This document shows, one piece after another, positions 1-6,791 of a stretch of DNA of 7,055 nucleotides (positions are counted from its first letter, which is position 1; each line of letters opens with the position of its first letter). Both the position numbers and the translations under genes were made by a program. Source of the DNA: Myxococcales bacterium (GTDB lineage: Bacteria > Myxococcota_A > Polyangia > Fen-1088). The notes beneath the pieces are model-generated. The model did no database searches. It had not been told where the DNA came from and saw only the letters and a list, made by a program, of their open reading frames with translations. Where the stretch lies: contig PMZX01000385.1 in assembly GCA_003170035.1 (NCBI GenBank), forward strand, positions 1,754-8,808, in the 5' to 3' direction.

Positions 1-660
1 GGACATCGTTCGCGCGAGATCGAAGTGGCGGTTGCTGCGGCCAAGGATCGCGGGATTGCGGTCGAGATACGACCTCGCGCCCTGGTGGCTGGGCTGGCCG
101 GAGCGCCGGCCCATCAAGGAATCGTGGCCATTGTGGGCGAATACCGCTATGCCCTCATCGCGGACATGCTGGCCGCGGCGCAGGCAGCCTCGGAGGCGCC
201 GCTGCTCTTGCTGCTCGATTGCATCACCGACCCGCAGAACTTCGGCGCCCTGGTTCGCAGCGCGGAGGTGCTGGGCGCGCATGGGGTGATCATTCCTGAC
301 AAGCACGCAGCGCCGGTGACCGGTGCGGTGGTCAAGGCCTCGGCCGGCGCCAGCGAGCGCATGCGCATCGCGCGGGTTCGCAACCTGCTCGGCACCATCG
401 ATTGGCTTGGATCGCAAGGCGTGCGGGTATGGGGCGCGGCTGCCGAGCGGGGCGTGCCCTTGGCTCAGGCTGAGCTGGTCGGCCCCACGGGTTTGGTGGT
501 GGGTGCAGAGGACCGCGGCCTGCGCGAGGCAGTGGCGCGTCGCTGTGCCGGCGTCGTGCAGATTCCTCAGCGCGGGCAGATCTCCTCGCTCAATGCCTCG
601 GCCGCCGGGGCAATTCTGCTCTACGAGGCCATGCGCCAGCGTGGCAACCTGCCGTCGTAG
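1..660 (+). CDS. rlmB: 23S rRNA (guanosine-2'-O-)-methyltransferase, SpoU/TrmH family, RlmB type (5' partial)
   Basis: This is an S-adenosylmethionine-dependent 2'-O-ribose methyltransferase, probably modifying a guanosine of 23S rRNA in the cytoplasm. The frame is open from base 1, so the gene begins outside the window. The GTG at 25 lies inside the N-terminal substrate-binding (L30e-like) domain and is unlikely to be the start. That domain ends with the HQG motif near 112-120. The three SpoU motifs of the trefoil-knot domain follow in order: motif 1 (DCITDPQNFGALVRSA, 217-264) with the N-x-G-A-x-x-R core; motif 2 (GLVVGAEDRGLR, 490-525); and motif 3 (IPQRGQISSLNAS, 562-600), which forms the cofactor pocket. 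The C-terminus is complete and ends shortly after the last helix, as is usual. RlmB fits better than TrmH or TrmL because of the L30e-like N-terminal part and the HQG motif, but the exact target base cannot be read from sequence. It is a housekeeping gene with no evident link to its neighbours. Confidence 0.93.
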   Translation, partial: GHRSREIEVAVAAAKDRGIAVEIRPRALVAGLAGAPAHQGIVAIVGEYRYALIADMLAAAQAASEAPLLLLLDCITDPQNFGALVRSAEVLGAHGVIIPDKHAAPVTGAVVKASAGASERMRIARVRNLLGTIDWLGSQGVRVWGAAAERGVPLAQAELVGPTGLVVGAEDRGLREAVARRCAGVVQIPQRGQISSLNASAAGAILLYEAMRQRGNLPS

Positions 661-699
661 GCTTGCAGTCGGCCAATCGGGAAATGGGGGCCGAAATCG

Positions 700-1416
700 A
701 TGCTCGTTTCAATCATCGTTCCATTCCACGATGAAGAGCGCACGCTTCCCGTCCTGCTCGAACGGGCGAACGTTGCAGCGATGCCTCCGGGGATGGAGAG
801 CGAACTCGTCCTCGTGGACGATGGCTCGGGCGATGGTTCCAACGCCGCGGCGGCAAGCTTCGTGGCCCGTCATTGTGAACGCGCAAAGCTGATCACCCTT
901 GCAGGCAATCGCGGCAAGGGCGCTGCCATGCGCGCCGGCCTGGCGGAGGCACGCGGCGAGATTGTTCTTGTTCAGGACGCCGACCTGGAATGGGATCCGG
1001 CAGACTACATGCGTTTGCTCGCGCCCTATGCCGATCCGGACGTCTTCGCTGTCTTTGGCTCGCGCCTGCTCGGCTCCGACGCGATCTGTATCTACCGCCA
1101 CTACTACGTTGGCGGCCGGATGCTCAGCGCCTTCACCAACTTGCTGTTTGGTAGCAGGATCACCGACGAGCCCACCGGATTCAAATCCTTCCGCCGTGCC
1201 GCTCTCGACGGGGTCACGCTTACCGCCGACGGTTTCGATTTCGATCCGGAGCTGACCGGCCGCTTGTTGCAGGCCGGATACACCATCCATGAAGTCCCGG
1301 TCCACTATGTCCCGCGCACCTTCCGCGAGGGCAAGAAGGTGCGGGCGCGGGATGGACTGCGCGCCCTCTGGGTCCTGTTGCGCATCCGGCTCGAAGGCCG
1401 GCGGAGACGCGCGTGA
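700..1416 (+). CDS. GT2 glycosyltransferase, dolichyl/polyprenyl-phosphate sugar synthase type
   Basis: This 238-residue GT-A fold enzyme probably transfers a sugar from a nucleotide donor to a polyprenyl phosphate on the cytoplasmic face of the membrane. Residues 1-13 (MLVSIIVPFHDEE) are the classic GT2 opening, which fixes the ATG start; a G-run at 686-690 can serve as ribosome site. Further landmarks are DDGS at 40-43 (nucleotide binding), NRGKG at 70-74, and QDADLE at 92-97, whose DAD is the metal-binding motif. The C-terminal part keeps the DPM1-like pattern: GSRLLG, then a TDEPTGFKSFRR stretch, a FDFDPELTGRLL segment, EVPVHYVPRT and EGKKV. Relatives usually show T-D-M-E-T-C-Y-K at the TDEPTGFK position, so the acceptor or sugar pocket may differ. 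No membrane segment is present; the protein ends in a basic tail (RLEGRRRRA) that could hold it to the membrane surface. The next gene overlaps by four bases, so the two are probably translated together. Sugar and lipid are unknown. Confidence 0.88.
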   Translation: MLVSIIVPFHDEERTLPVLLERANVAAMPPGMESELVLVDDGSGDGSNAAAASFVARHCERAKLITLAGNRGKGAAMRAGLAEARGEIVLVQDADLEWDPADYMRLLAPYADPDVFAVFGSRLLGSDAICIYRHYYVGGRMLSAFTNLLFGSRITDEPTGFKSFRRAALDGVTLTADGFDFDPELTGRLLQAGYTIHEVPVHYVPRTFREGKKVRARDGLRALWVLLRIRLEGRRRRA

Positions 1417-3044
1417 AGGCCGCCGCAGCGCCGGCATCCAAGCGCGACGCCTGGTCTTTCGCCCTCGTGGCAGGGCTGCTCCTCCTCACCTTTCTGCTCG
1501 GCTGCTTCCGGATGGGGGACTTCGATGTCTGGTGGCACCTCGGTGCCGGACGGCTCATCCTCGAACGCGGCGCGGTCCCGCGCGTCGACGTCTTCACCTA
1601 CACCAACGCGGGCCGTCCCTGGATTGACGTCTACTGGTTCTTCCAGATCATCGTTGCGCTTCTCTATCGCGGCGGCGGCGTTCCAGCCTTGGTTCTGCTC
1701 AAGGCATTGGTGGGAACCGCGACTGTCGCTCTGGCGCTCGCCGCCCGCCGACCCGGGAGTCGGGTTTGGCCAGCGTGCGCTGTCTGGCTTCCTGCCGTGG
1801 TCGTTTTCTCGGGGCGGCTGTGCGAGCGGCCCGAGCTGTTTTCGCTGCTCTTCCTCGCCGCCTTTCTCGCGGTGCTGGCGCGTGCGCCCGAGCGGCCGAG
1901 GCTTCTCTGGCTGCTTCCGGTCATCGAGCTGGTCTGGGTGAACAGTCACGGCTTCTTCGTTCTTGGCCTCTTCGTTCTCGCAGCCTTTGCCGCAGAGAGG
2001 ATCTTCGACCGCGTCCGGCGCGTTCCCGCTGCGGCCCCGCACCCACCCCTGCGGACATTCCTTCTGGCCAGCGGCGCAACCATCGGCGTCTGCATGCTCA
2101 ACCCTTATGGCTGGGGCGCCTTTCAGCTTCCCCTCGAGCAGTTTCACAAGCTCGGCAGCACGGGGGTCTACCGGGCCAACATTGGCGAGCTCAAGAGCAT
2201 CGGTGACTTCATCGCACGAGCCGGGGTGAACAACCCCTACCTGCTGGGCTTCTTGCTGCTCCTCGCCCTGGGTGCGGCCAGCTTTGCTTTGCTCTTTCGC
2301 CGCGTCGGGTTGCGTCTCTTTCGCAGCTTGCTGTTCGTGGCCTTTGCCTACCTTGGTTGGCAGGCCACGCGAAACAGTGCCCTCTTCGCGCTGGTCGCGG
2401 CGGTGGTCACCGTTTGGAACGTCGAAGAAGCACACCTCCTTGTTCCCGCACAGCCGGCGCCGCTGCGTGGCCGGCGTTCGCGACGGTCTGTCCGGAAGAC
2501 TTCTCGGCCCGCCCGGAACATGGAGCTTCTCGTGCTGGTCGGGATTGGCCTGTTGGCTATCGCCACGCTTTCAGGCGGGCTCTACTCCTGGGCCGGCGAG
2601 GGACGCACCATCGGCCTCGGCGAGCGCCCGCACTGGTATGCCCACGAGGCGTGCGAATTCCTGAGCGGCAAGGACACGCCGGAGCGGATCGCAGCCTTCA
2701 ATCTCGGGCAGGCGGCGGTCTGCATGGCTCACACCGGCGAGCGCCGCAAGCAGTTCATGGACCCACGCCTCGAGGTCAACTCGCCCGAGACGTTCGAACG
2801 CTACCTGGCAGGGATCCGGGCTCTCTGGCACGGCGACGTCGGCTGGGCAGCGCCACTCGGAATCGACCCTGCCCGGCCCGACGAGATGCCCGCCTTACTT
2901 ATCGAGCGCGGCGCCCTGGTGCGCGCCATTTCCGTGCTGGCCCGTGACCCCCTCTGGCGTTGTGTTCATGCGGATCCCGTGGCGGTCGTGTTCGTGGCCA
3001 CTGCCTTTGCCGAAGCCCATCACCTGCCAGCGGCAAGTCCGTAG
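1413..3044 (+). CDS. Polytopic membrane protein, GT-C glycosyltransferase-like
   Basis: This is a 543-residue inner-membrane protein. It starts at a GTG overlapping the stop of the upstream glycosyltransferase gene (GTGA, 1413-1416), which points to translational coupling. A first hydrophobic helix (about residues 15-32) is followed by a loop with the D-x-D-x-WWH-L-x-x-G signature at 36-46, then P-x-x-D-x-F-T-Y-T and G-R-P-W. I know this loop from large bacterial membrane proteins often annotated as hypothetical or GT39-like; acidic residues in this first outer loop are typical of lipid-sugar-dependent GT-C enzymes. Further hydrophobic segments follow, with WVNSHGFFVLGLF, LNPYGW and ATRNSALFALV as landmarks. 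A very basic stretch (roughly 350-369) precedes one more helix starting at Met370. The rest, about 150 residues, is soluble and carries AFNLGQA and FMDPRLEV. I infer that it uses the lipid-linked sugar made by its partner. It could also be a scaffold without catalytic activity. Family level is fairly sure; function is not. Confidence 0.75.
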   Translation: MKAAAAPASKRDAWSFALVAGLLLLTFLLGCFRMGDFDVWWHLGAGRLILERGAVPRVDVFTYTNAGRPWIDVYWFFQIIVALLYRGGGVPALVLLKALVGTATVALALAARRPGSRVWPACAVWLPAVVVFSGRLCERPELFSLLFLAAFLAVLARAPERPRLLWLLPVIELVWVNSHGFFVLGLFVLAAFAAERIFDRVRRVPAAAPHPPLRTFLLASGATIGVCMLNPYGWGAFQLPLEQFHKLGSTGVYRANIGELKSIGDFIARAGVNNPYLLGFLLLLALGAASFALLFRRVGLRLFRSLLFVAFAYLGWQATRNSALFALVAAVVTVWNVEEAHLLVPAQPAPLRGRRSRRSVRKTSRPARNMELLVLVGIGLLAIATLSGGLYSWAGEGRTIGLGERPHWYAHEACEFLSGKDTPERIAAFNLGQAAVCMAHTGERRKQFMDPRLEVNSPETFERYLAGIRALWHGDVGWAAPLGIDPARPDEMPALLIERGALVRAISVLARDPLWRCVHADPVAVVFVATAFAEAHHLPAASP

Positions 3045-3063
3045 AGTCGATCGAGTTTGCCGC
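3030..3063. terminator. Weak hairpin between convergent genes, possible terminator
   Basis: The + strand gene ending at 3044 and the - strand operon ending at 3066 converge with only 21 bases between stops. GCGGCAA (3030-3036) and TTGCCGC (3057-3063) form a 7-bp inverted repeat around a 20-base loop that itself holds the palindrome TCGATCGA (3047-3054). No T-run follows on either strand, so intrinsic termination is doubtful, and the stem overlaps the last codons of the + strand gene. It is the only candidate in this junction. Confidence 0.2.
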
Positions 3064-3065
3064 GC

Positions 3066-3545
3066 TCAGGGGCTGGTCACGTCATACGAGAAGAGCGGCG
3101 AGGGGAAGACAAAGGCACAGCCGTTGGCGTTGAGGTGCGTCGCCCGCTCGCCCATCTCGACATGGCCCGGGGCCGTGGACCAGGAGTCAACAGTCGTGCT
3201 GTAGACGTGGTCCTTTGCGCTCATGTCGACGGCAATCTGCAGCGGCAGGGGCCTCGGCGTGCCGGCTGTGTGGTTGGGCGGAAAACTGAAGGTCAGTCCA
3301 TTGGTTAGCAGGAACGGCGGATCCACGAGCGTGAACTGCTGGACGATGCTCTGGTTCGCGACCGATGTGCCTGCCGCGGGCGCCACGTCCTTGAGCACGA
3401 ACGTGACCGGGTTCTGTTCGGTTCCACAGGCGTAGGAGGCACCGTGGCCGCGGCCATCATCGGCGGTCGTGGGCCGTGAATCGGCGCCGCAGCCGAATAG
3501 GCCAACGGATACCGACAAGCTGAAAAAGGCCAGTAGCTTCGACAT
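3066..3545 (-). CDS. Small lipoprotein of unknown function, last gene of the GH105 operon
   Basis: I do not recognise this 159-residue protein. It opens with a textbook lipoprotein signal: Met1-Ser-Lys, a hydrophobic core (residues 4-17) and the lipobox L16-F-G-C19, giving an envelope lipoprotein acylated at Cys19. The residue after Cys is Gly, so outer-membrane sorting is likely if enterobacterial rules apply. The frame stays open further upstream to 3614, but the start at 3545 is chosen because of the strong GGAGGA five bases before the ATG and because the signal peptide begins there. After a short polar spacer (20-37), the mature part alternates hydrophobic and polar residues, as beta-rich domains do. 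It contains two cysteines, C40 and C143, near its ends that could form a disulfide. It lacks the long Gly/Ser spacer of its two operon partners and shows no catalytic motif I know. It lies 26 bases after a GH105 gene, so a sugar-binding or partner role is possible but unproven. Confidence 0.85.
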   Translation of the reverse strand: MSKLLAFFSLSVSVGLFGCGADSRPTTADDGRGHGASYACGTEQNPVTFVLKDVAPAAGTSVANQSIVQQFTLVDPPFLLTNGLTFSFPPNHTAGTPRPLPLQIAVDMSAKDHVYSTTVDSWSTAPGHVEMGERATHLNANGCAFVFPSPLFSYDVTSP

Positions 3546-3550
3546 TTTCT

Positions 3551-3556
3551 TCCTCC
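3551..3556 (-). promoter_or_regulatory. Shine-Dalgarno site of the small lipoprotein gene
   Basis: Read on the - strand this is GGAGGA, five bases before the ATG at 3545. It decides the start: the longer open frame reaching 3614 would run into the 3' end of the preceding GH105 gene and would put 23 charged residues ahead of the signal peptide. Confidence 0.8.
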
Positions 3557-3571
3557 GTGTATGCACCGTCG

Positions 3572-4969
3572 TCAGCGCGCTTCCATCTCGCTCGCGGCGA
3601 GCAGGATGGCGCACAGCCCGTGCGGCGAGTTCGACAGGGTCTTGTGGCCAACGTACCCGGCGTAGCTGGCTTCAACGCCCATGCCCTCGACCGCGTCCGT
3701 GATGGTAATCAGCCCGGCGGTAGCATCCGTGGTTACCTTGGTCTGCAGCCCCTTCCACCCGCTTTCGGCAACCGATAGGTAGCTCGAATCCAGGTAGCCG
3801 CGGTTGACCGCGACCTTCAGGGTGTAGACGAAGATCCCAGTGGCCGAGCTTTCGAGCCAGTCGTCGCTCTGGCTTCCCTGATCCAGGACCTGGTACCAGA
3901 GCCCGGTACTCGGATCTTGGGTGGCCTTCAGCCCGGCTGCCAAACTGGTCAGGATGGCGAGCATGTCGCTGCGACCCGCTTGATCAGCGGGTAGGTCCGC
4001 CAGCGTGTCCGCCAAGGCCATCGCGTACCAGCCGACGGCGCGTCCCCAGATCGACGGCGATCGCCCGGTCGTGGGATCGGCCCAGGCGACCTTCTGGCCA
4101 GCAGGGCTGTCGTCCCAGGCGTGGACGTAGAGGCCAGTCGGCGCATCGAGAGTGTGTTGGGCAATCAGAAGGCTCTGCTCGACTACCGTATCGCCACAGA
4201 AGCTGCCGCAGGTGCCGAACACGGCCCCGTAGCGGGCCAGGAAAGTCTCTCCCATGTAGATGCTGTCGAGCCACATCTGATTGGGATAGATGTCTTTGTG
4301 CCAGAAGCCCTTGTCGGGGTTGCGCGGGATGGTGTCGTAGCGGGCTCGAATGTTGTCTGCGGCGGTCTGGTACTTGGCCAATCCGGTCTGCTGGTACAAG
4401 AAGGGCAGCAACACCGACGGTTGAATGATGTCGAAGCTGTGAGTGGCGGCGATGTTGACGACGCCACTGTCGTTCACGTTTTCGTCGACGTACTTCTTGA
4501 TGTACGCCAGGTAGCGGGCATCCCCAGTTCGACGAAAGACCTGCTCGATTCCCCGCAACACGATGCCGTGGTTGTACTCAAAGCCCTTGGATGTCCAGAT
4601 CCCCGCAGGATCAGGCCAGTGGCTGAGCACCATGTTGGCGAAACGCACGGCCAGCGAATCGGCTGCCAGGCTGGCACCTCCGTCGTCCCCGGTCTGGTCG
4701 GCAATGCCCGCATCAGCGGCGGCCCCTGTGCCGCCGGACCCGGACTGGCCCGCGACCGCCGCATCGGCCGCGGTCCCGCCGGTGCCGGGGACGCCGCCGG
4801 TTTCGGTCGCGCCGCCACTGCCGCCGCTCGCCAGACTTGTCGTGCCACTGTCACCAGCAGAGCCGCCGGCCGCGGCTGAGTCCAGACTGGGGTTGTTCGA
4901 CTGCGTGCAAGCGGCTGCGCTGATTGTGAGCAGCCAGCAGAAAAAATCTCGGGTTGTCGATCTATGCAC
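3572..4969 (-). CDS. GH105 unsaturated rhamnogalacturonyl/glucuronyl hydrolase, probable lipoprotein (copy B)
   Basis: The enzyme hydrates and thereby releases unsaturated uronic acids from the non-reducing end of oligosaccharides left by polysaccharide lyases, typically from rhamnogalacturonan. Of its 465 residues, 1-20 form a signal peptide ending in SAAAC with Cys21 as possible lipidation site; the lipobox is weak because Ala replaces Leu at -3. Residues 22-104 are a Gly/Ala/Ser/Thr-rich spacer, and 105-465 are the alpha/alpha-barrel catalytic domain. Asp180, His224 (in WHK) and Asp235 (in MWLD) keep exactly the spacing of D88, H132 and the catalytic D143 of B. subtilis YteR. His283, Trp308, Arg310 and Trp314 (WGRAVGW) match the sugar-binding set. 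A GTCGSFCG segment (252-259) contributes two cysteines. The GTG start at 4969 is preferred over the longer frame to 5038 because GGGGAGG sits just upstream and the signal peptide begins there. It follows copy A by 19 bases and is its paralogue. Exact substrate is unknown. Confidence 0.9.
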   Translation of the reverse strand: MHRSTTRDFFCWLLTISAAACTQSNNPSLDSAAAGGSAGDSGTTSLASGGSGGATETGGVPGTGGTAADAAVAGQSGSGGTGAAADAGIADQTGDDGGASLAADSLAVRFANMVLSHWPDPAGIWTSKGFEYNHGIVLRGIEQVFRRTGDARYLAYIKKYVDENVNDSGVVNIAATHSFDIIQPSVLLPFLYQQTGLAKYQTAADNIRARYDTIPRNPDKGFWHKDIYPNQMWLDSIYMGETFLARYGAVFGTCGSFCGDTVVEQSLLIAQHTLDAPTGLYVHAWDDSPAGQKVAWADPTTGRSPSIWGRAVGWYAMALADTLADLPADQAGRSDMLAILTSLAAGLKATQDPSTGLWYQVLDQGSQSDDWLESSATGIFVYTLKVAVNRGYLDSSYLSVAESGWKGLQTKVTTDATAGLITITDAVEGMGVEASYAGYVGHKTLSNSPHGLCAILLAASEMEAR

Positions 4970-4973
4970 GGGG

Positions 4974-4980
4974 CCTCCCC
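4974..4980 (-). promoter_or_regulatory. Shine-Dalgarno site of GH105 copy B
   Basis: On the - strand this reads GGGGAGG, four bases before a GTG start at 4969 and inside the 19-base gap after copy A. It supports the GTG as start instead of an ATG at 5038, which would lie within the coding end of copy A. Confidence 0.65.
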
Positions 4981-4988
4981 AGCCTGGC

Positions 4989-6791
4989 TCAGCGGACTTC
5001 CATTTCGGCCGCCGCCAGCAAGATGGCGCACAACCCATGGGCGGAGTTCGAGAGCCTGCTCTGGCTGACGTAGCCAGAGTAGCTGGTCTGCACGCTCATG
5101 CCTTGGACAGCACCGGTGATGGTCGGCAACCCAGAGGCATCGGTGGTGACCTTGGTTTGAAGCCCCTGCCAGCCCTTGTTGGCCACCGAAAGATAGCTGG
5201 AATCGACGTATCCGCGGTTGACCGCGACCTTCAGCGCGTAGACGAACATTCCGCTGGCCGAGGTTTCGGTCCAGTTGTCAGTCTTGCTCCCCTGATCCAT
5301 GACCTGGTACCAAAGCCCGGTCGTCGCGTCCTGCGTGGTCTTGAGCCCGGCCGCCAAGCCGGTGAGAGCAGAGAGCATGTCACTGCGCCCCGTCTGATCG
5401 GCAGGCAGATCACCCAGCATGTCGACCAGGGCCATCGCATACCATCCCATGGCCCGGCCCCAGATGACGGCTGACCGGCCGTTGGCATCCGCCCACGCGG
5501 GCTTTGTGCTGGCGGGATTGCTGTCCCACCACGCGTGGTAGTAGAGGCCCGTCGCTGTGTCCAGAGTGTGTTGGGCGATGAGAGTCGTTTGTTTGACAAC
5601 GGTGGCGCCGCAGAAAGTGCCGCAGGTGCCAAACACAGCCCCGTAGCGCGCAAGGAAAGGTTCGCCCATGTAGATGCTGTCGAGCCACATCTGGTTGGGA
5701 TACGACTGCTTGTGCCAGTAGCCTCCGTCGGCATTGGTAGGAATCTTGTCGTAGAAAGCCCGAACCGCGTCCGCCGCGGTCTGGTACTTCGCCAACCCAG
5801 TTTGTTGGTACAGGAAGGGCAGCAATACCGACGGTTGCATGTTGTCGAAGGCGGAGAAGGTTGTCCCGAGGTTGATGACGCCACTGGCGGTCATGTTCTC
5901 GTCGATGTACTTCTGGATGTACGCCAGATAGCGAGAATCCCCGGTGTGGCGAAAGACCTGCTCCATTCCTCGCAACACGATGCCGTGGTTGTATTCGAAG
6001 CCGGCTTGCGTGGTGATGTTCGCTGGATCAGGCCACTTGCTGAGTATCATGTTGGCAAAGCGAACCGCCAATGAGTCGGACGCGAGGCTGCCGGCATCGC
6101 CCCCGCCCTGGCCTGCCGCTCCCGCGTCGGGTGCGCTTGCGCTGCCCCCCGAGCCGCCTATCGCGCCGCCTGTCGCGCCGCCGGAGCCGCCTCGACCGCC
6201 CGAGCCCCCGGCGCTGGTGCCAGCTGTCGTGGTCACGCCTCCGCTGCCGCCACCGCCACCCCGGCCCGCGCCCCCAGTGACAGATGCGGTTCCGGAGCCG
6301 CCGGCCCCAGTCTGGGCCGGCGTGCCGCCGGTTGCAGAGGCGCCGCCGCTTCCTGTGACACCGCCGCTTGTCGCGACACCGCCGCTTGCCGTGACACCGC
6401 CGCTTGCCGTGACACCGCCGCTTGCTGTGACGCCACCAGCGGCCCCGCCCGAGGCTCCTGCGGCAGCAGCATCGCTCACGCCGCCCGCACCGCCTGGGCC
6501 GCTTCCACCACTGACGGCAGCATCGGGTACAGCAGAGCTCGCAGTGCTGCTCACGCCGCCGGAACTCCGCGTGCCTCCAGTCGGGGTCTGGCCGCCTGTG
6601 CTTGACGATCCGCCGCTTTGCGCGCTGCTGGAACTGGTCTGTCCTCCGCCGGCTACCGCGGCATCTCGCGCGGGGCTGCCTGTTTGTTGGCAAGCCGCAG
6701 TGAAGAGCCCGAGCACGAAGCAGAGCCGAACCACTCCAAGAGGATTCGCCTCATTGGGAATACCAGCCAATCGCAACGTCGAACTAGACAT
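4989..6791 (-). CDS. GH105 unsaturated rhamnogalacturonyl/glucuronyl hydrolase with long spacer, probable lipoprotein (copy A)
   Basis: This 600-residue enzyme has the same predicted activity as its downstream paralogue. A hydrophobic signal segment (about 20-33) ends in FTAAC, with Cys34 as possible lipidation site. Residues 35 to about 237 are a Gly/Ser/Ala/Thr/Val spacer including tandem SGGVTA-type hexapeptides; 238-600 are the catalytic domain. Asp316, His360 and Asp371 (MWLD) reproduce the YteR D88/H132/D143 spacing, and His419, Trp444, Arg446 and Trp450 match the binding residues. Cys390 and Cys394 sit in GTCGTFCG. Copy A reads HAWWDS and RSAVIWGRA where copy B reads HAWDDS and RSPSIWGRA, so substrate preference may differ. 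The start is uncertain: ATG at 6791 has only a weak AGAGAAA upstream; ATG at 6845 has AAGG nine bases ahead but delays the hydrophobic core further; GTG at 6734 would give a very short signal peptide. It is the first gene of a likely three-gene operon. Family call sure, start less so. Confidence 0.9.
   Translation of the reverse strand: MSSSTLRLAGIPNEANPLGVVRLCFVLGLFTAACQQTGSPARDAAVAGGGQTSSSSAQSGGSSSTGGQTPTGGTRSSGGVSSTASSAVPDAAVSGGSGPGGAGGVSDAAAAGASGGAAGGVTASGGVTASGGVTASGGVATSGGVTGSGGASATGGTPAQTGAGGSGTASVTGGAGRGGGGGSGGVTTTAGTSAGGSGGRGGSGGATGGAIGGSGGSASAPDAGAAGQGGGDAGSLASDSLAVRFANMILSKWPDPANITTQAGFEYNHGIVLRGMEQVFRHTGDSRYLAYIQKYIDENMTASGVINLGTTFSAFDNMQPSVLLPFLYQQTGLAKYQTAADAVRAFYDKIPTNADGGYWHKQSYPNQMWLDSIYMGEPFLARYGAVFGTCGTFCGATVVKQTTLIAQHTLDTATGLYYHAWWDSNPASTKPAWADANGRSAVIWGRAMGWYAMALVDMLGDLPADQTGRSDMLSALTGLAAGLKTTQDATTGLWYQVMDQGSKTDNWTETSASGMFVYALKVAVNRGYVDSSYLSVANKGWQGLQTKVTTDASGLPTITGAVQGMSVQTSYSGYVSQSRLSNSAHGLCAILLAAAEMEVR
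6080..6690 (-). other. Low-complexity spacer-coding region of GH105 copy A
   Basis: This stretch is highly biased on the + strand towards CCGCC, CCGCT and similar blocks and encodes the Gly/Ser/Thr/Ala spacer between the acylated N-terminus and the catalytic domain. It explains the long proline-rich open frame on the opposite strand, which is a by-product of composition. The spacer probably holds the enzyme away from the membrane surface; that role is inferred from similar surface lipoproteins. Confidence 0.8.
6343..6432 (-). repeat. 18-bp tandem repeat, five units, inside the copy A spacer
   Basis: Five consecutive 18-base units begin at 6343, 6361, 6379, 6397 and 6415. The consensus on the + strand is CCGCCGCTTGCCGTGACA. 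Units 3 and 4 are identical; units 1, 2 and 5 differ at one to three positions. Each unit encodes one hexapeptide of the pattern SGGVTA in the reading frame of the hydrolase, so gain or loss of units would change spacer length without a frameshift. Recent slippage or unequal crossing-over would explain the identical units. Confidence 0.92.

Noticed and set aside
709..1437. 242-codon - strand open frame opposite the GT2 gene
   Set aside because: The + strand carries all GT2 motifs in order; the antisense frame has none and is a composition artefact.
1305..2435. 376-codon - strand open frame opposite the membrane protein gene
   Set aside because: Its sequence is charged, low in structure and without motifs. 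It arises because high third-position G/C suppresses stops on the antisense strand; the + strand frame has family signatures and start/stop coupling.
3030..3065. Strong bidirectional terminator between the convergent genes
   Set aside because: Only a 7-bp stem with a 20-base loop and no T-run is present, so it is kept only as a weak candidate.
4970..5038. N-terminal extension of copy B to an ATG at 5038
   Set aside because: It would overlap the end of copy A and place 23 non-signal residues before the signal peptide; the GTG at 4969 has a good Shine-Dalgarno site.
4563..5474. 303-codon + strand open frame spanning the copy A/copy B junction
   Set aside because: Antisense to two strongly supported hydrolase genes, and part of it mirrors the spacer of copy B. 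No ribosome site or domain was seen.
6343..6432. Possible CRISPR array
   Set aside because: The repeats are directly adjacent without spacers, have an 18-base period matching six codons, and lie inside a coding frame.
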